Source of the DNA: Collybia mongolica
Taxonomy: Eukaryota > Basidiomycota > Agaricomycetes > Agaricales > Clitocybaceae
NCBI GenBank assembly: GCA_013420905.1
Contig: JAAXNY010000021.1
Location: 62,001 to 126,000, forward strand
DNA: 64,000 bases
Direction: 5' to 3'
Part shown: one piece after another, positions 1 through 10,702 of the stretch
How the letters are laid out: every line of letters begins with the position of its first letter
Numbering within the stretch: position 1 is the first letter of the stretch
Translations under genes and position numbers: made by a program
Notes under the pieces: model-generated
Databases searched by the model: none
Seen by the model: only the letters and a program-made list of their open reading frames with translations
What the model was told of the DNA's origin: nothing

Positions 1-1055
1 GCGCGGGAGGCGATGGTGGAGGGGGCGCCAGAGGCTGTGGTGGAGAGGCCAGGGGGGGCACGGGAGGTGGAGGGGGCACGAGCGCTGTTGTCACCGCCCT
101 GGGCATTCTCGTTGTCGTCCCGGTCTTCCTCAGCGTCCTCCTCATCCCCATCTTCCTCGTCCCCGTCTTCCTCGTCTTCCTCATCTTCTTCGTCTTCCTC
201 GTCCCCGCCTTCCTTGTCCCCACTGGCCTCGTTCCCGTCCTCCTCGTCCCTGCTGGCCTCATCCCCGTCCTCCTCGTCCCCGCTCGTTTCGTCCCCACTC
301 ACCTCGTCCCCACTCGCCTCGTCCCCACTTGCCTCGTCCCCACTTGCCTCGTCCCCACTTGCCTCGTCCCCGCTCCCGTCCTCATCTCCGTCCTCCGCTC
401 CTCCCTCCTTTTTCCCCTCATTCTCCTCCGGTTCGCTGTCGCTGGCAGTCGGGGGTGCCACCTGGCGGGCACGACCAGTGCCCCCCGGCTTTGACGCTTG
501 AGGCCCCCGGGAAACGGCAGCGGCTGTGCGCGGGGGCGGCGCAATTGGCATGCCGCTTTCTTCGAGCATGCGCTCGGTCCTGGGGGGAGGCCGTTTTTGT
601 GAGAACAAGAAAAGTATATGAATTGAAAGACTCACTTTGTGAGGTGAGATAAGGCGGGGCTGGCCTTGCCCTTGATGCCCGTTTTACCGCAGGTGGTGGC
701 CTTTCTGGTGCTGCAGGTGGTGTGAGTAAGAATGAACATTTAAGAGGTGGCCGGGTATGCACCCTGCCTTTGGCTTGGCGGCGCTTGCCTTGACGGCGGC
801 GGCGGCTTTCGTGCGCTTGCGGGCTTCGTCGTCCTTGTCGGTTGCTGAGGTGGCACGCTTGCAACCACGGGTGGAAGGCAGGGGCGTCACGCGGACGTGG
901 CCGCTCCTTGTCGTCGGGCGTTCGGCTGCTTCGGCAGCAGCAGTGGTGGCGGCGGATTTGCGGGTTGTTGACATCATGTTTTTGCAGAAACTTGATGGGT
1001 TGCTGGGTGCTGGGTTGCTGGGCCTCGGTGTGGTTGAGGTTGACAATGTGCCCAT
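1..1055 (-). CDS. Acidic low-complexity protein, 3' end beyond window
   Basis: Minus-strand gene I could model as three in-frame exons: 763-1055, 636-710 and 1-579, with GT..AG introns 711-762 (52 bp) and 580-635 (56 bp). The ATG at 1053-1055 opens an Ser/Thr/Ala/Lys-rich N-terminus containing MMSTTRKSAATTAAAEAAER, a Lys/Arg-rich stretch (DDEARKRTKAAAAVKA), then a Pro-rich part and a very acidic tail of repeated SGDEA and DEEDEEDE units. The frame stays open to base 1, so the C-terminus is missing. No catalytic domain is visible. Similar Ala/Lys-rich then acidic ORFs are common in repeat-rich DNA of agaricomycetes; a nuclear or transposon-associated role is only a guess. The plus-strand Ser/Pro reading of the same bases is a shadow. 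Confidence 0.55.
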
Positions 1056-1117
1056 TGTTGATCGATGAGGTGGCCGATAAGTCACGTGACTAGACACGTG
1101 ACCACAACGCGTCGTTA

Positions 1118-1352
1118 CAACGCTCCGGAATTCTGTCCAGGAATTCCGATAGAATTCCTGTGGACTCTGTCGGAATTTCAGTGTTCTGAAGCCGGAATTC
1201 CTGTGGAATTTCATTCCGCTCGGAATCCGAGCGGAATCCGATCGGAATTTATATCAATTTTTACAGCCATTTTCTATTACTTCTGCAGCCAAAATTCCGA
1301 CAGGAATCCGAGCGGATTCCTGTCGGAATTGAGGATTCCGCTCAGAATCCAC
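1118..1352. repeat. Cluster of GGAATTCC-type palindromic repeats
   Basis: About ten copies of short palindromic words (GGAATTCC, TCGGAATCCGAGCGGAATCC, TTCCGACAGGAATCC) lie back to back, in both orientations, separated by a short AT-rich middle (about 1250-1290). The two halves are partly complementary, so the block can fold into nested hairpins. It looks like a small foldback or MITE-like element just upstream of the acidic gene; no transposase is visible. Confidence 0.6.
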
Positions 1353-1531
1353 TGGAAGATGTGGGGGAGTGTAAAGACCTCCAAAAATTCAGCGTATCCA
1401 ACAAGATCCAGTGTTGTTTTTCCCATGGTTAGTAATTTTGAAGTGTTCCGAGAATTCATTAGAACATGATCAGTAAACTTTTTGAAATACATCAGTAAGA
1501 CTTTGTAGTTGTGGAAATATTCTTCTAACTA

Positions 1532-1601
1532 TAATCATGCTTACGTTTGCCAACTACGCTGTTAGCTCTAACAGCATAGTTGACAAATGTAAGCATGATT
1601 A
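1532..1601. repeat. Long hairpin, ~34-bp stem
   Basis: TAATCATGCTTACGTTTGCC at 1532 is answered by the reverse complement ending at 1601 (GACAAATGTAAGCATGATTA), with the stem continuing almost to a few-base loop around 1567. Only a few mismatches are seen (for example ACGTTTGCC versus ACATTTGTC). It could be a solo foldback element or a cruciform-forming site. Confidence 0.75.
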
Positions 1602-1632
1602 CAAGAGGTTTGTTCTGCTTTGGGTCAAACTT

Positions 1633-2570
1633 TTCCCACAATACAAAATATTGCATATCTCCACAATGACAAGGCCTATGGATGCAATTTAAATTGCTAC
1701 TACTAGATATGGTGAAGGGCTACCCAATTGGTGCATTTATGTATATTTGTATGTGTTTGTACATCATCAAATATCATGATCAAAAGCAGCTCTCTTACTA
1801 CAAGCATGTTACAAATGAATATCAAGTTTGTGTATGACTTTGCCATACAGCTAGCCAAACAAACAATACCATCAAAGTTCCCACACTATAAATCATTGCA
1901 TATCTCAACAACAACAAGGCCTATGGATGTAATTTAAATTGCTAGTGTTAGATATGGTGAAGTAGTACCTCATGTATGTGTTTATATGTAATTATATTTG
2001 CTTGTATTTTCTAAACATTATCAACATCTTTTTTCTTGCTGCATATTACAAATGAATACTGTCTGTATATCACTTCATCACACATCTGGCCAAACAAACA
2101 ATAATACTAAAGAAATTTCCCACAATATAGATGATGCATGTTTCAGCAAACACAAAGCTGATGGACATGCTACTACTAGGCATTGTAAGGAATACATTAT
2201 GTGTATGTTCATATGTGTTTGTAGTTGTTTGTACCCTTCCAAATCTCATTATCAACAACAGCCTTTTTACTACATATTACAAATGAATATCATCTGTATA
2301 TTACTTTGCCAACATCTGGCCAAACAAACAGTATTAATGAAATTCCCACAATATAGATGATGCATATCTCAGCAAATACAAGGCTAATGGACACAATTGA
2401 AATTGCTGCTACTCCTAGACACATGGAGGGGGTACATCAAAAAATCTATATTTATATTTATTTGTACCTTTCCAAGTTTGATTATAATTTCTTGTTATAT
2501 TTATTTTAATATCACATTTATATATTACTTGGCCAAAAGCATAGCCAAACAAGTCAATGTGGATGCTCCT
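1633..2570 (+). repeat. Four-unit diverged tandem repeat, ~240 bp
   Basis: Units begin with TTCCCACA(A/C)TA at 1633, 1878, 2117 and 2343, giving spacings of 245, 239 and 226 bp. Each unit carries GCATATCTC, an AAGGC(C/T)TATGGA-like segment, a TTTGTA-rich middle, ATTACAAATGAATA and ends near GGCCAAACAAACA. The units are clearly diverged, with no long ORF, so this is an old tandem array or degraded transposon-internal repeat. Confidence 0.75.
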
Positions 2571-2915
2571 GGAATCTATAATGCTCAATATCTTGACAAT
2601 GGTTAGCTATATGGGTATGATTAAATATGGTTGTGATAATACAAGAAAAAAACACTTAACAGGCATATGTACATTTGTTTGAAGTTTGTCTTTGATAATA
2701 ATATTTCCATTTTTAGCATATCTGATAAGTTCTTGATTAACCCAGGATGCAAGGCTAGAAACTGTACTTTACAGTCCCCCACATGTCCTTGCGGACTGCA
2801 AAAGTCTGTGCAGACTCTGCAAGGACAGCAGGGACTCACTTACTTTCCTTTACTATTATAAATTACTTACTTACTTAAAAAAGAGTTTACTTACTGTATT
2901 TACTTACTGATCATT
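2571..2915. other. AT-rich stretch, no gene seen
   Basis: No convincing ORF. A short imperfect hairpin around TCCTTGC...GCAAGGA at about 2786-2825 and runs of TTACTTACTTAC near 2860-2900 are the only visible structure. Confidence 0.5.
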
Positions 2916-3590
2916 CTACATATAGTGATAGGAAATGTTATATATTGATAGTAAATACATAACTTTATATGGGCAGGTGCCCCTGCCACCCCTGTTGTCC
3001 TCATCAGCCCCCACGGCATTGTCAGTGGCCCGAGTTTCAGCAGTGGCACTGGCTGCTTTTCTTGTTGTCCCCATTGTTGTTGTTGTCACCCTTGTGGTGG
3101 TGGTGGTAGTCTGTTTCTTTGTTGTAGCCATTGTTGGTGCTGCTGCTGCTGCCATTGTTGCTGACTTTGTTGTTGTTGTTGTTGTTGTTGCCGTCTTCCT
3201 CAGGCTTGCCCTGCATTTGCAGTTAGGTGTGCTGGAGCACCCTGGATGTTGGCAGCCATACCCTTCTTGTCTCAGGTTCCCGAAGTGGGGGGGGGGACAT
3301 GCTGCATGGTGAGCACATAGGTGAGTGGCAGTACAGGACTCACCTCCCTCTGCCCCTTGGGGCACCCTTTCCTCATCGTCCCCTTGTTCTGCATCCATTT
3401 CTACCCTTTGCCCCACATTGTTTTGTGCATCGTCATATTGCCACTGGTTGGCATTGGGTGCATTGGCATTGGCATTGGCAGTGTGGGTGCATTCATGTTG
3501 GTGGTTTGGTGGGCATTGTTGATGTGGTTGAAGAGAACCAATGAAGACATGGCAACAGTAATGTGACTGCAGCATGTGCTTTGTAGCCAC
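2916..3590 (-). other. Low-complexity Thr/Asn/Ala-rich ORF
   Basis: A 224-codon minus-strand frame with Asn/Ala-rich (NANANAPNAN), acidic (EQGDDEE), poly-Thr and poly-Ala segments and a TTRKAASATAETRA motif that resembles the Lys/Ala/Thr-rich N-terminus of the acidic gene at the left edge. The coding strand consists of trinucleotide-type runs (GTTGTTGTT, GTGGTGGTG), so all frames are biased to be open. It may be a degraded copy of the same kind of repeat-associated gene; I do not support it as a functional CDS. Confidence 0.3.
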
Positions 3591-4639
3591 GTGACCTAGA
3601 TATGTTGACTTGAGGCTGGCTTACCTTGTGGCTAGGAATGCCCATCTTGCCCAATGGTTATGAATGCCAAACATATTACATAATGTTCTTGTCTGCATGT
3701 TCAAACCTAGCTGGATGCAAGTTTTTCAGCACTGTTATGTTATGTTATTAATAACAAATAGTATATATAATTTGAGTAAATAAAAATTATATTGAATCTG
3801 ATTAGTAATAGACTGGTCGTGTGGACTCCACAAGCTGTCCATCCATGCTTGTCTGCATGTCTGCATAAAATTACACAGGACTCAGCATGGATGCAGATTG
3901 TCATTTGGCTGAGTGTCCTGCCAAATGAGTCTGCACAGGTTATGTGGCTTGGTGTAAAGACTTTGCTAGAAATAAAATGTTAAATGTTGAATGGTTGATA
4001 TACATTTCAATACTGTGGGAACTTGTTTCTATTATAGGCATTTGAATTGATATTACTTCCTTATATCACACAAAATATAAGTCTATACAAGAACTTGTTC
4101 CCCACACAAGCCTGCAACTCCTCTGCTGTCCTCAGCTACTACTGCCCCCTTATTTGATTCTGCATTAGTGCTTACTGGTGTGGGATGTGCAAGGGATGGG
4201 TTGTGTTTGCATGCTATTGCAGTAGGTGGCCTCCTGTATTCAATGGTATTCCAGAGGGTGGGGGTTGTCTAAGGTCTGGGGCTGTGCAACAGTGAAATAC
4301 TTGCCCATACCCTACCACACTGTAAAGACTTGCATCACATTGAGTGTTAGAAGGGGGGAATGATATGAGCAGCAGGGTTCAGCCACACAGGGAAGGGGGC
4401 ACCAGAGAACTAAGTGGGCTTTATTGCAAGAAATCTGGATATGATAATCATACTCAGTATCCAGTTCCCTCTTGCCTCAAGGCAACTAAGTAGTCTTGCT
4501 ATGATTATCAGACCAGGTTCTCTTCCACAATCTTTTTATCCCTGGCACACATTATTACAACATGCTTTATTAGCACAAGATTGTAAATTCTGAGTGCAGA
4601 CAGTTGCCTGTCATATCAATGGGTAAGTTCCTGATTACT
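3591..4639. other. Repeat-like intergenic DNA
   Basis: AT-rich DNA with short low-scoring frames only. TGTCTGCATG words recur at 3691 and 3851. No coding or RNA gene is supported. Confidence 0.5.
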
Positions 4640-5104
4640 TCATGAGCATCCATCCATGTGCATGCTGTGGTTTTGATGCACCTTTATACTTGGATCAGAA
4701 AATGCAGCCAAACTTTCCTCAATTGCCTTGCACTTGCATGCCATTATCTCTGTCACTATTTCTTCATTACTGTTGCTCTCAGAGCTCTCATTACTGTTGC
4801 TATATCTTTCTCTCATCTTAGTTTCCACCACACTCAGTTGATTATCTGCTGAGGCCTGAACTTTCTGTTGCATGGCTGCTCTATACTTGAGGAGGTCAAG
4901 CTCTTGTTGCATTACTTTATTCTCATCAGTAAGTTTTTGAATCCTGGTTTCTTGTTCTTCATTATTGATTTCAAGTTGGTTGATTCTCATGTCATGCTTG
5001 TTCAAGGTTGCCAAGAAAACACTAGCATTTGCTTTTGAAGTCTTCAGCTGAGTAATTGTAGGTCCACATAGACTGCTTGTTGCAGGATCACAGCTCTTGT
5101 TCAT
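4640..5104 (-). CDS. Small coiled-coil protein, unknown
   Basis: Intronless 154-residue frame starting at ATG 5102-5104. Residues about 30-75 form a good coiled-coil heptad pattern (NQLEINNEEQETRIQKLTDE, then more Gln/Glu/Leu), followed by a Ser/Asn/Glu-rich stretch (SNSNESSESNSNEE) and a short C-terminal part with CKCKAIEESLAAF. It has no recognised DNA-binding basic region. It sits alone in repeat-rich DNA, so it is probably part of, or left over from, a mobile element; function unknown. Confidence 0.4.
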   Translation of the reverse strand: MNKSCDPATSSLCGPTITQLKTSKANASVFLATLNKHDMRINQLEINNEEQETRIQKLTDENKVMQQELDLLKYRAAMQQKVQASADNQLSVVETKMRERYSNSNESSESNSNEEIVTEIMACKCKAIEESLAAFSDPSIKVHQNHSMHMDGCS

Positions 5105-6071
5105 TGTTATACCATGGGTTTATTGAGACAAGGGGCATGTCAATGCAATGTGTTTGCTCACAAGGATCACATGTACCATTTTTTTTGCCACCATGGTTCT
5201 TGACAGCTGTCAGATGTAATTAAAGTTATTAATATAGCCTTTCCTCATTGTGAAGAGCATGGAATAGCAGAGAAAACTGGAGAATGCAAGCCCCACTAAG
5301 TATAAACATTATACAGTCATGATATGTTTGGCAAAACTCTGGTGAAATGACAAGCAAAATGTTAGGAATGTTTAAGTTAGGAGTAATAACCCAGAAATAT
5401 TCTGTATGGAGTATTTTGGGTGAAATACAAGGGTGTTTTGTGAGATACTTGAATTTTTCTTACATTTCACATGGTGTGATATCTATGACTTTGCACTGTG
5501 CTTATGAGGGCCAATGCAAGCATGGCATATCCAAGTTCAAAAGAGTGGATAGGTAAGTTTTGTAAAATCCCATTGATAGTTGAATACTACCAAATTTGTG
5601 ACATCTGAGCTGGTCATTGGGGTGACTTGTTGCCACCCTTTGGGTGGCTCCTCGTGCCCATGATCAGGCAAGGGGGGAAAGTGAAGATAAATCTTCCTCT
5701 CTGAGTCCCACTCTAATCAGGACAAATAAAGAATTCAAAGCCAGCCTAAGAAAAATAAAGTCATGTAAATAAAGACAAGTAAACCACTATCACGGCAATT
5801 ACCGCAACGATTGAGGTAAGAAAACTTCTGGCCCGTCCAGAAGGTATAACCTCATTCGAAATCGAACTCGGAAAAACCATTCCACGTGACATGGGCAAAA
5901 CTCATCCAAACTCAGCAAATATCGTGAAGAGAGCACATCTCTGTTAATTACGATAAGTCTTCTCCCTCCCCTCCTCATTTCTCAACGTACTTTCATTACA
6001 TGATCAGTCCAACCCTTCATTATTTGTGTTCCAGAAAGTATCTTTCAACGTAAGCTACACATCCTCCCTCT
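5105..6071. other. Intergenic, no gene seen
   Basis: AT-rich to about 5.8 kb, then the base composition changes to that of the gene-dense region. Short ORFs here lack coding character. This is the boundary between the repeat block and the gene block. Confidence 0.5.
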
Positions 6072-7214
6072 TCAAGTAATTGTCACGGTTGCTGGGTGGG
6101 GAAATTTAGTACCGTCGACATCAAAGGAAACGTCAGTCCAGACGTTTGAGTTCTCGGACAAGATGCCGAAAAGAAACTTGGGGTTGGCGTTCACGAAACT
6201 GCAGTGTGTCAATCCCGGGAACGCGCTGGGAAAGCGAACGTCCAAGCCGTCCACGCATGCGGTGCTGGTGTCGAAGTCCGACAGTGTGAGGTGCTTGACA
6301 CCCATGAATGTCTGGAGTTGCCAGTTCCTTGAGAAGTGGCTAACGATCTCGGCCCATGTTTGAGGGTCGACTTGAGATACCTCTATGCTGGCAAGTGCCG
6401 TTGGGTTGAAATCCGAGTTAAATATCGTTTCGGAATTCCGGCCCTTGCAGACTATATCTGTTAAAGCTGGTGTCTCGAAGGTCGTGCTTTGCGGAACGGG
6501 CACGTTCACTAATGTCAGGCGCTCGAGGGTGAGACTGTGGAATGTGCTGTCAAGTGACCCGCCACTTGTTGGCCAGTCCCAGGGGCCGACAGTATTCCGA
6601 ATTTCCATTTCTTTAACGCCCATGGAGAGGGTATCCATTAATACCAGACCATCGACGTAGATGCTGACCAGCCTGGTGATATCGTAATTTATTACTGGAA
6701 AGATAGACGGTTCGCGTCCGCTAGCGTCTATGCATGTGAGCTTCAGGCTCTTCAAAAGCGGTGCCATGCAGCGGTAACCAAAGACGTTACGAATGAGTTT
6801 GAAGTTCGCGTCGACGGTCGAGATGGTAAGACTGCGACAGCGATGCATCTGTGAAAGCACTGATATGAATGTATTCCATAGACGGAGATTCGCTCCGGCC
6901 GGGGTGGCCTGCGGATAATCGAGGAAAATATCGAGTGGACGTCCTTGAGATCGGGTGAATACACTATCCAGCACCGTGGCATCGTACCCCGAAATTCGGA
7001 TAGATGTCCATAAGTTGGGGAGGTCAAGGACGATTTCTCTCCACCTACTGACCACGTGCGATATCACGATAGGCATCAACCTTTGCCTCGGCATGTCTGC
7101 TGATGAAATACTCGACGCGAGCGCGAAAATTTCGCATAGTATCTCTGTCGGGAGGGACGCGAATTTCGCGTCTGGACGGTACCCCAAACCAAGCGTGTTT
7201 TGTTTACGATGCAT
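6072..7214 (-). CDS. F-box protein
   Basis: Intronless 380-residue protein from ATG at 7212-7214. An F-box-like domain lies at about residues 17-70: FASLPTEILCEIFALASSIS, a linker, then HVVSRWREIVLDLPNLWTSI, the usual agaricomycete pattern with a conserved Trp-Arg in helix 3. The rest is Leu-rich with irregular LRR-like strands (LTLERLTLVNVP, VKHLTLSDFDTS). F-box proteins recruit substrates to SCF ubiquitin ligases through Skp1; the substrate is unknown. This is one of a large expanded family in mushrooms, with another member at 34 kb. Confidence 0.85.
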   Translation of the reverse strand: MHRKQNTLGLGYRPDAKFASLPTEILCEIFALASSISSADMPRQRLMPIVISHVVSRWREIVLDLPNLWTSIRISGYDATVLDSVFTRSQGRPLDIFLDYPQATPAGANLRLWNTFISVLSQMHRCRSLTISTVDANFKLIRNVFGYRCMAPLLKSLKLTCIDASGREPSIFPVINYDITRLVSIYVDGLVLMDTLSMGVKEMEIRNTVGPWDWPTSGGSLDSTFHSLTLERLTLVNVPVPQSTTFETPALTDIVCKGRNSETIFNSDFNPTALASIEVSQVDPQTWAEIVSHFSRNWQLQTFMGVKHLTLSDFDTSTACVDGLDVRFPSAFPGLTHCSFVNANPKFLFGILSENSNVWTDVSFDVDGTKFPHPATVTIT

Positions 7215-7515
7215 CTGGATGAGTGGTTCAAGGGACGGAAAGGCTGAGAGGTAGATAACTTCAACGTACCAGAAAGAAATGGGCTCGGGGAGGGTACTCT
7301 GCGCTTATTCGGAAGCAGGATGCTTTATAGCCCACGGGCCGAGTGGCCCAAAAAAGAAATGCTGTGCTCCGATGAGGACAATGGGCATCGGACGTTAAAT
7401 TTTATGCGCATAGGCGCTCATTGTCTCTGCGGCTCAGATCAACCGATAAAGGCGCAAGCATAGGTCATTAAAGGTGACTTTTGATACACTAGTAATACAA
7501 AGCATACTGTTACAT
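7215..7515. other. Gap between F-box and AAA ATPase genes
   Basis: About 300 bp holding the promoter of the minus-strand F-box gene and the 3' end of the AAA ATPase gene. No ORF or RNA gene is seen. Confidence 0.4.
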
Positions 7516-10186
7516 TTATTTTCCGACAGCTCTCAATCCTTGAAATTCCTTCGTAAACTCCTCCATGGCATCAAGGGTCTCAGCGAAATGCGCAAATCCG
7601 ATTCGTTGGCCACGGCTGACGGCCAACGAGTGCGCAGTACGAACAGCATTCTTGATCTGCCTCCCATTGACGTCCCTTACGGCCAGGTCCCTAATCTGCT
7701 TGGGCGTAATCTCCTTGGCCCCCCCGAGTTTATTGATGAACGCAGTCCAGACTTGCTCCTTCGATGATTGAGTGAGTTCGCGGAAATGGAGCGCGACGTG
7801 TATACGGGAGAGGAATGCTTCGTCGAAGGCTTGGACCCGATTAGTAGTCAGGAACAGGATCCCTCGATAGTACTCGACGTGTCGAAGGCTGATCGTGATC
7901 GAAATCAACACAAGAATCACGAAATTGGGGGTGGGAAACTCACAAGACTGCCACCATCGCGTTTCGCTCCAGGTCGTGCAGCGAGCGTTGCTCCAAGAAC
8001 ACATCAGCCTACGAAAAAATTGGGTTAATCGAATTTTATCACTTATATATGGGACATATGTACTTCGTCAATCAAGACAATGGCCTTCCAAGCAGTGGCA
8101 ATATCAAAAATACGCTCGAGGGCCGAGTCTAAATGTGAAGCTCGCGTGCCCAAGTCGCCACCACCGATGACATACAGCGGCCGTTTGACATGCTCGCTGG
8201 TCGCTTCTGCGGAGAACGTTTTCCCTGAATCCAGTACTATGAGTTGTGCTGCACTGCCCCACGTATTGCGAGGTACCTACCAACACCAGGTGGGCCGAAC
8301 AGGTTTATCACTAAACCGTGTCCCTTCCCTTTAATGAAATCGTCGAATCCCGCCTCTTGGTGGTGGGCCTCGACAAGAGACTGAAGGAGGTCCTTCCGGT
8401 CGGTCGGAAGTACAAGGTTGGCGAACGCGTCCACATTCCAGTCGACATCTTGGATTTTCTCAACGTCAAATTCCACTAACACAAGGCAATATATCAGGGG
8501 ACCAAGCGAAACAAAGAGAATGCGCAGTCGTACACCAAATTTTATCGCTTAAGCTGAAACCATAAACGACGGTTGAAGTAAGGATTAGGTCTTCCTCGGA
8601 AAGATCGAGGTTCGCAATGTCCTCGTCATCGTTTCGTGATTCCACTAGGGTACCTATCCCCCGTAGTCAGCCATAGCAATCACAAGGAGGGTTGTAAAGT
8701 AAATACCGTTAGCATATTCTCCCGGAAGATAAAGGGGCATTGGTATTGGGACATTGGCTTCCCAAGGGTCGCGTGGAATGGAGGGTCGGCGATGAAGCAC
8801 CCTGGGGCCTTCCTCTTGGGGATTCGATAGGATGGGGGTGGGGAATTGGTAGTTAGGGTTGAGCCTGCGGAAAGTGGCTGTTTTGATTGTTAACGGGGAC
8901 ATGAATCGAGAAGACATCACATACCTCTATCAACCATTATTCTGCCTTTCACCTGCTCGAACGTTCACATTCTTGACCTGATGCGAGGGGTAAACCACTC
9001 ACGTTATGTTTCATAAGTTTGTCCCCAATCTTGAGAGCAGCAATGCCATCATACTGCTTATGGTGGACTCCAGTCAACGACATCCACTTCTTCCCCCTCT
9101 GTAGCAGGGTCTCGCGCAACCCCTTCTCGTCAGGGTGGTACTTGATAGGATACGCATCCAATGACTGGATATTCACAGTTCCCTTGAAGTACTTGAGCAA
9201 AATCGTAGCCTGGACCCTCCCGACCGCATGGGAAATGCGGCTATCCACCACATCCACGCTCTCACAGAAAAGCTGGTACACGGGCTTACCGTCGACCGCG
9301 GTGCGCTGGAACGATATGAGCTTGAAGAGGCGCGGAAGCCCCGTGATGGCGCAGCGGGTGACGAATATGGTGCGTGGGACGAGGATGGCGTAGAGGCGCT
9401 CGAAGGTGATTTCGGAATGGGAGGTGAGGCGGTGGATCGTGGCGAGGGTGGTGTGGTAGTCCACGGAGATGGAAGAGAGGAGCAGGTTGGCGGAGTTCAG
9501 GACGTGCACGTCGCGCTCGAGTTTGTCCTTCTTGCTCTGCAGGGCGTCCCGGTACGCGGTGATTTGGGGGAGGAAGGTGAGGAACATTTCTGGGTCGAGC
9601 TTTTAGGCGTAATATGTGAGAGCTGGGTGATGAGATGTGAGTTGGAATGTACGTACCTCCAACGGATCCGTATTCCATGAAATACCCGGCCATTCCTGGA
9701 TGACGTCTTTGCATATCTTCAGGATGTACTCACTCTTCACGATGAGCTTGAACGTCGGCTCTTGGTTTTCTTGTGTTGGAAGCGTACGAACAATCCTGTA
9801 TCAGCACATTTCATGAGGGTGCAATCCACACAGACAGCGTCGCAATAAACGTACACAAAACTGCAATCCTTCCAGGGGTCGTTGCCTCCAGAGTGGATGA
9901 TCGGCATGGTCTCGACCGTCACTTTTGAATTCATATTCTACAGCAATCGTCTGTCATCTTCCACAGGTCATACCACCTAAAAACTTACTCGATACTTCCA
10001 GGTCTTTCCCCATCGGCTGTAATAGTAATCGACGCGCTTCACTTTAAGAGAGGGGACAGGGAGAGGTTCTGCTCGAACGACAGTGGACATCTTGGACTCG
10101 TTGTCGAAAGCGTCGTCCACACCGTCCTGGTTGCGATCGCGGCTCGAAGCCGAGTTCTTCACAAGTGCGGACAGGCGGCGGTGCAT
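7516..10186 (-). CDS. DUF7025-type AAA+ ATPase
   Basis: Multi-exon minus-strand gene, ATG at 10184-10186, stop at 7516-7518. N-terminal half matches the fungal DUF7025 pattern: PTFKLIVKSEYILKICKDVI, then GVHHKQYDGIAALKIGDK and a GRIMVDR segment. The C-terminal AAA domain has Walker A GPPGVGKT, which is split by a 56-bp intron (8225-8280; GVG before it, KT after it), Walker B IVLIDEADVFLEQR, an ILFLTTNR sensor-1 region and AFLSRIHVALHF with the arginine-finger/second-region pattern. All ATPase key residues are present. Family members are soluble ATPases of unknown substrate, abundant in basidiomycetes. The start is the first ATG; an upstream GTG frame exists but is less likely. Exact borders of the middle introns (8.5-8.95 kb) are unsure. 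Confidence 0.85.
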
Positions 10187-10702
10187 GATGGTGGGTGACG
10201 GGAGGGTTGGGTGGTTATGGGCGTTCACGGTTTTTGATTGCCTTTATATGTAAGATGGGAGAAGCGCCAACGCGCCCGCGGAAATTCTATAAGGAACTAA
10301 GGTTATTAAGGGGTAAGGGTGGCTTGGGAGGATAGGGTTTAGCTTCGTTGCGGTGCAACAGTGTCTTGGGGCCTCTTACTGACTTTCCGTATCACTTGGA
10401 ATTTTCTGGGATCAAGGAATGGAAGGCGGTGAGTCAGATGCTGTGATGTTAGCTCTTTTGACGCGCAGTGACGGGGAGACATCAGAGAGAGACGCCGTCA
10501 CATGTCATCTGTGGAGCTGTCAAGCGCCATGTACACGTCTGTCGATAAACTGCATAGCATGGTATTCGTAATGTGAGAAGACGTACATTATGGGAACCTT
10601 TGACAGGCTATTAATGAGTAGGTATAGGCAGATAATAGAGGGTGTAAAGCAGTTAAGAAGAGAACAAAAAACTGACAACAAATCGGACATTCACCAAAAG
10701 AA
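10187..10702. other. Intergenic promoter and 3' region
   Basis: Lies upstream of the AAA ATPase gene and downstream of the BTB gene. No ORF, repeat or RNA gene is recognisable. Confidence 0.4.

Noticed and set aside
13..501. Plus-strand Ser/Pro-rich ORF at the left edge
   Set aside because: It is the antisense shadow of the acidic SGDEA/DEED tail of the spliced minus-strand gene, which has in-frame exons and good splice sites.
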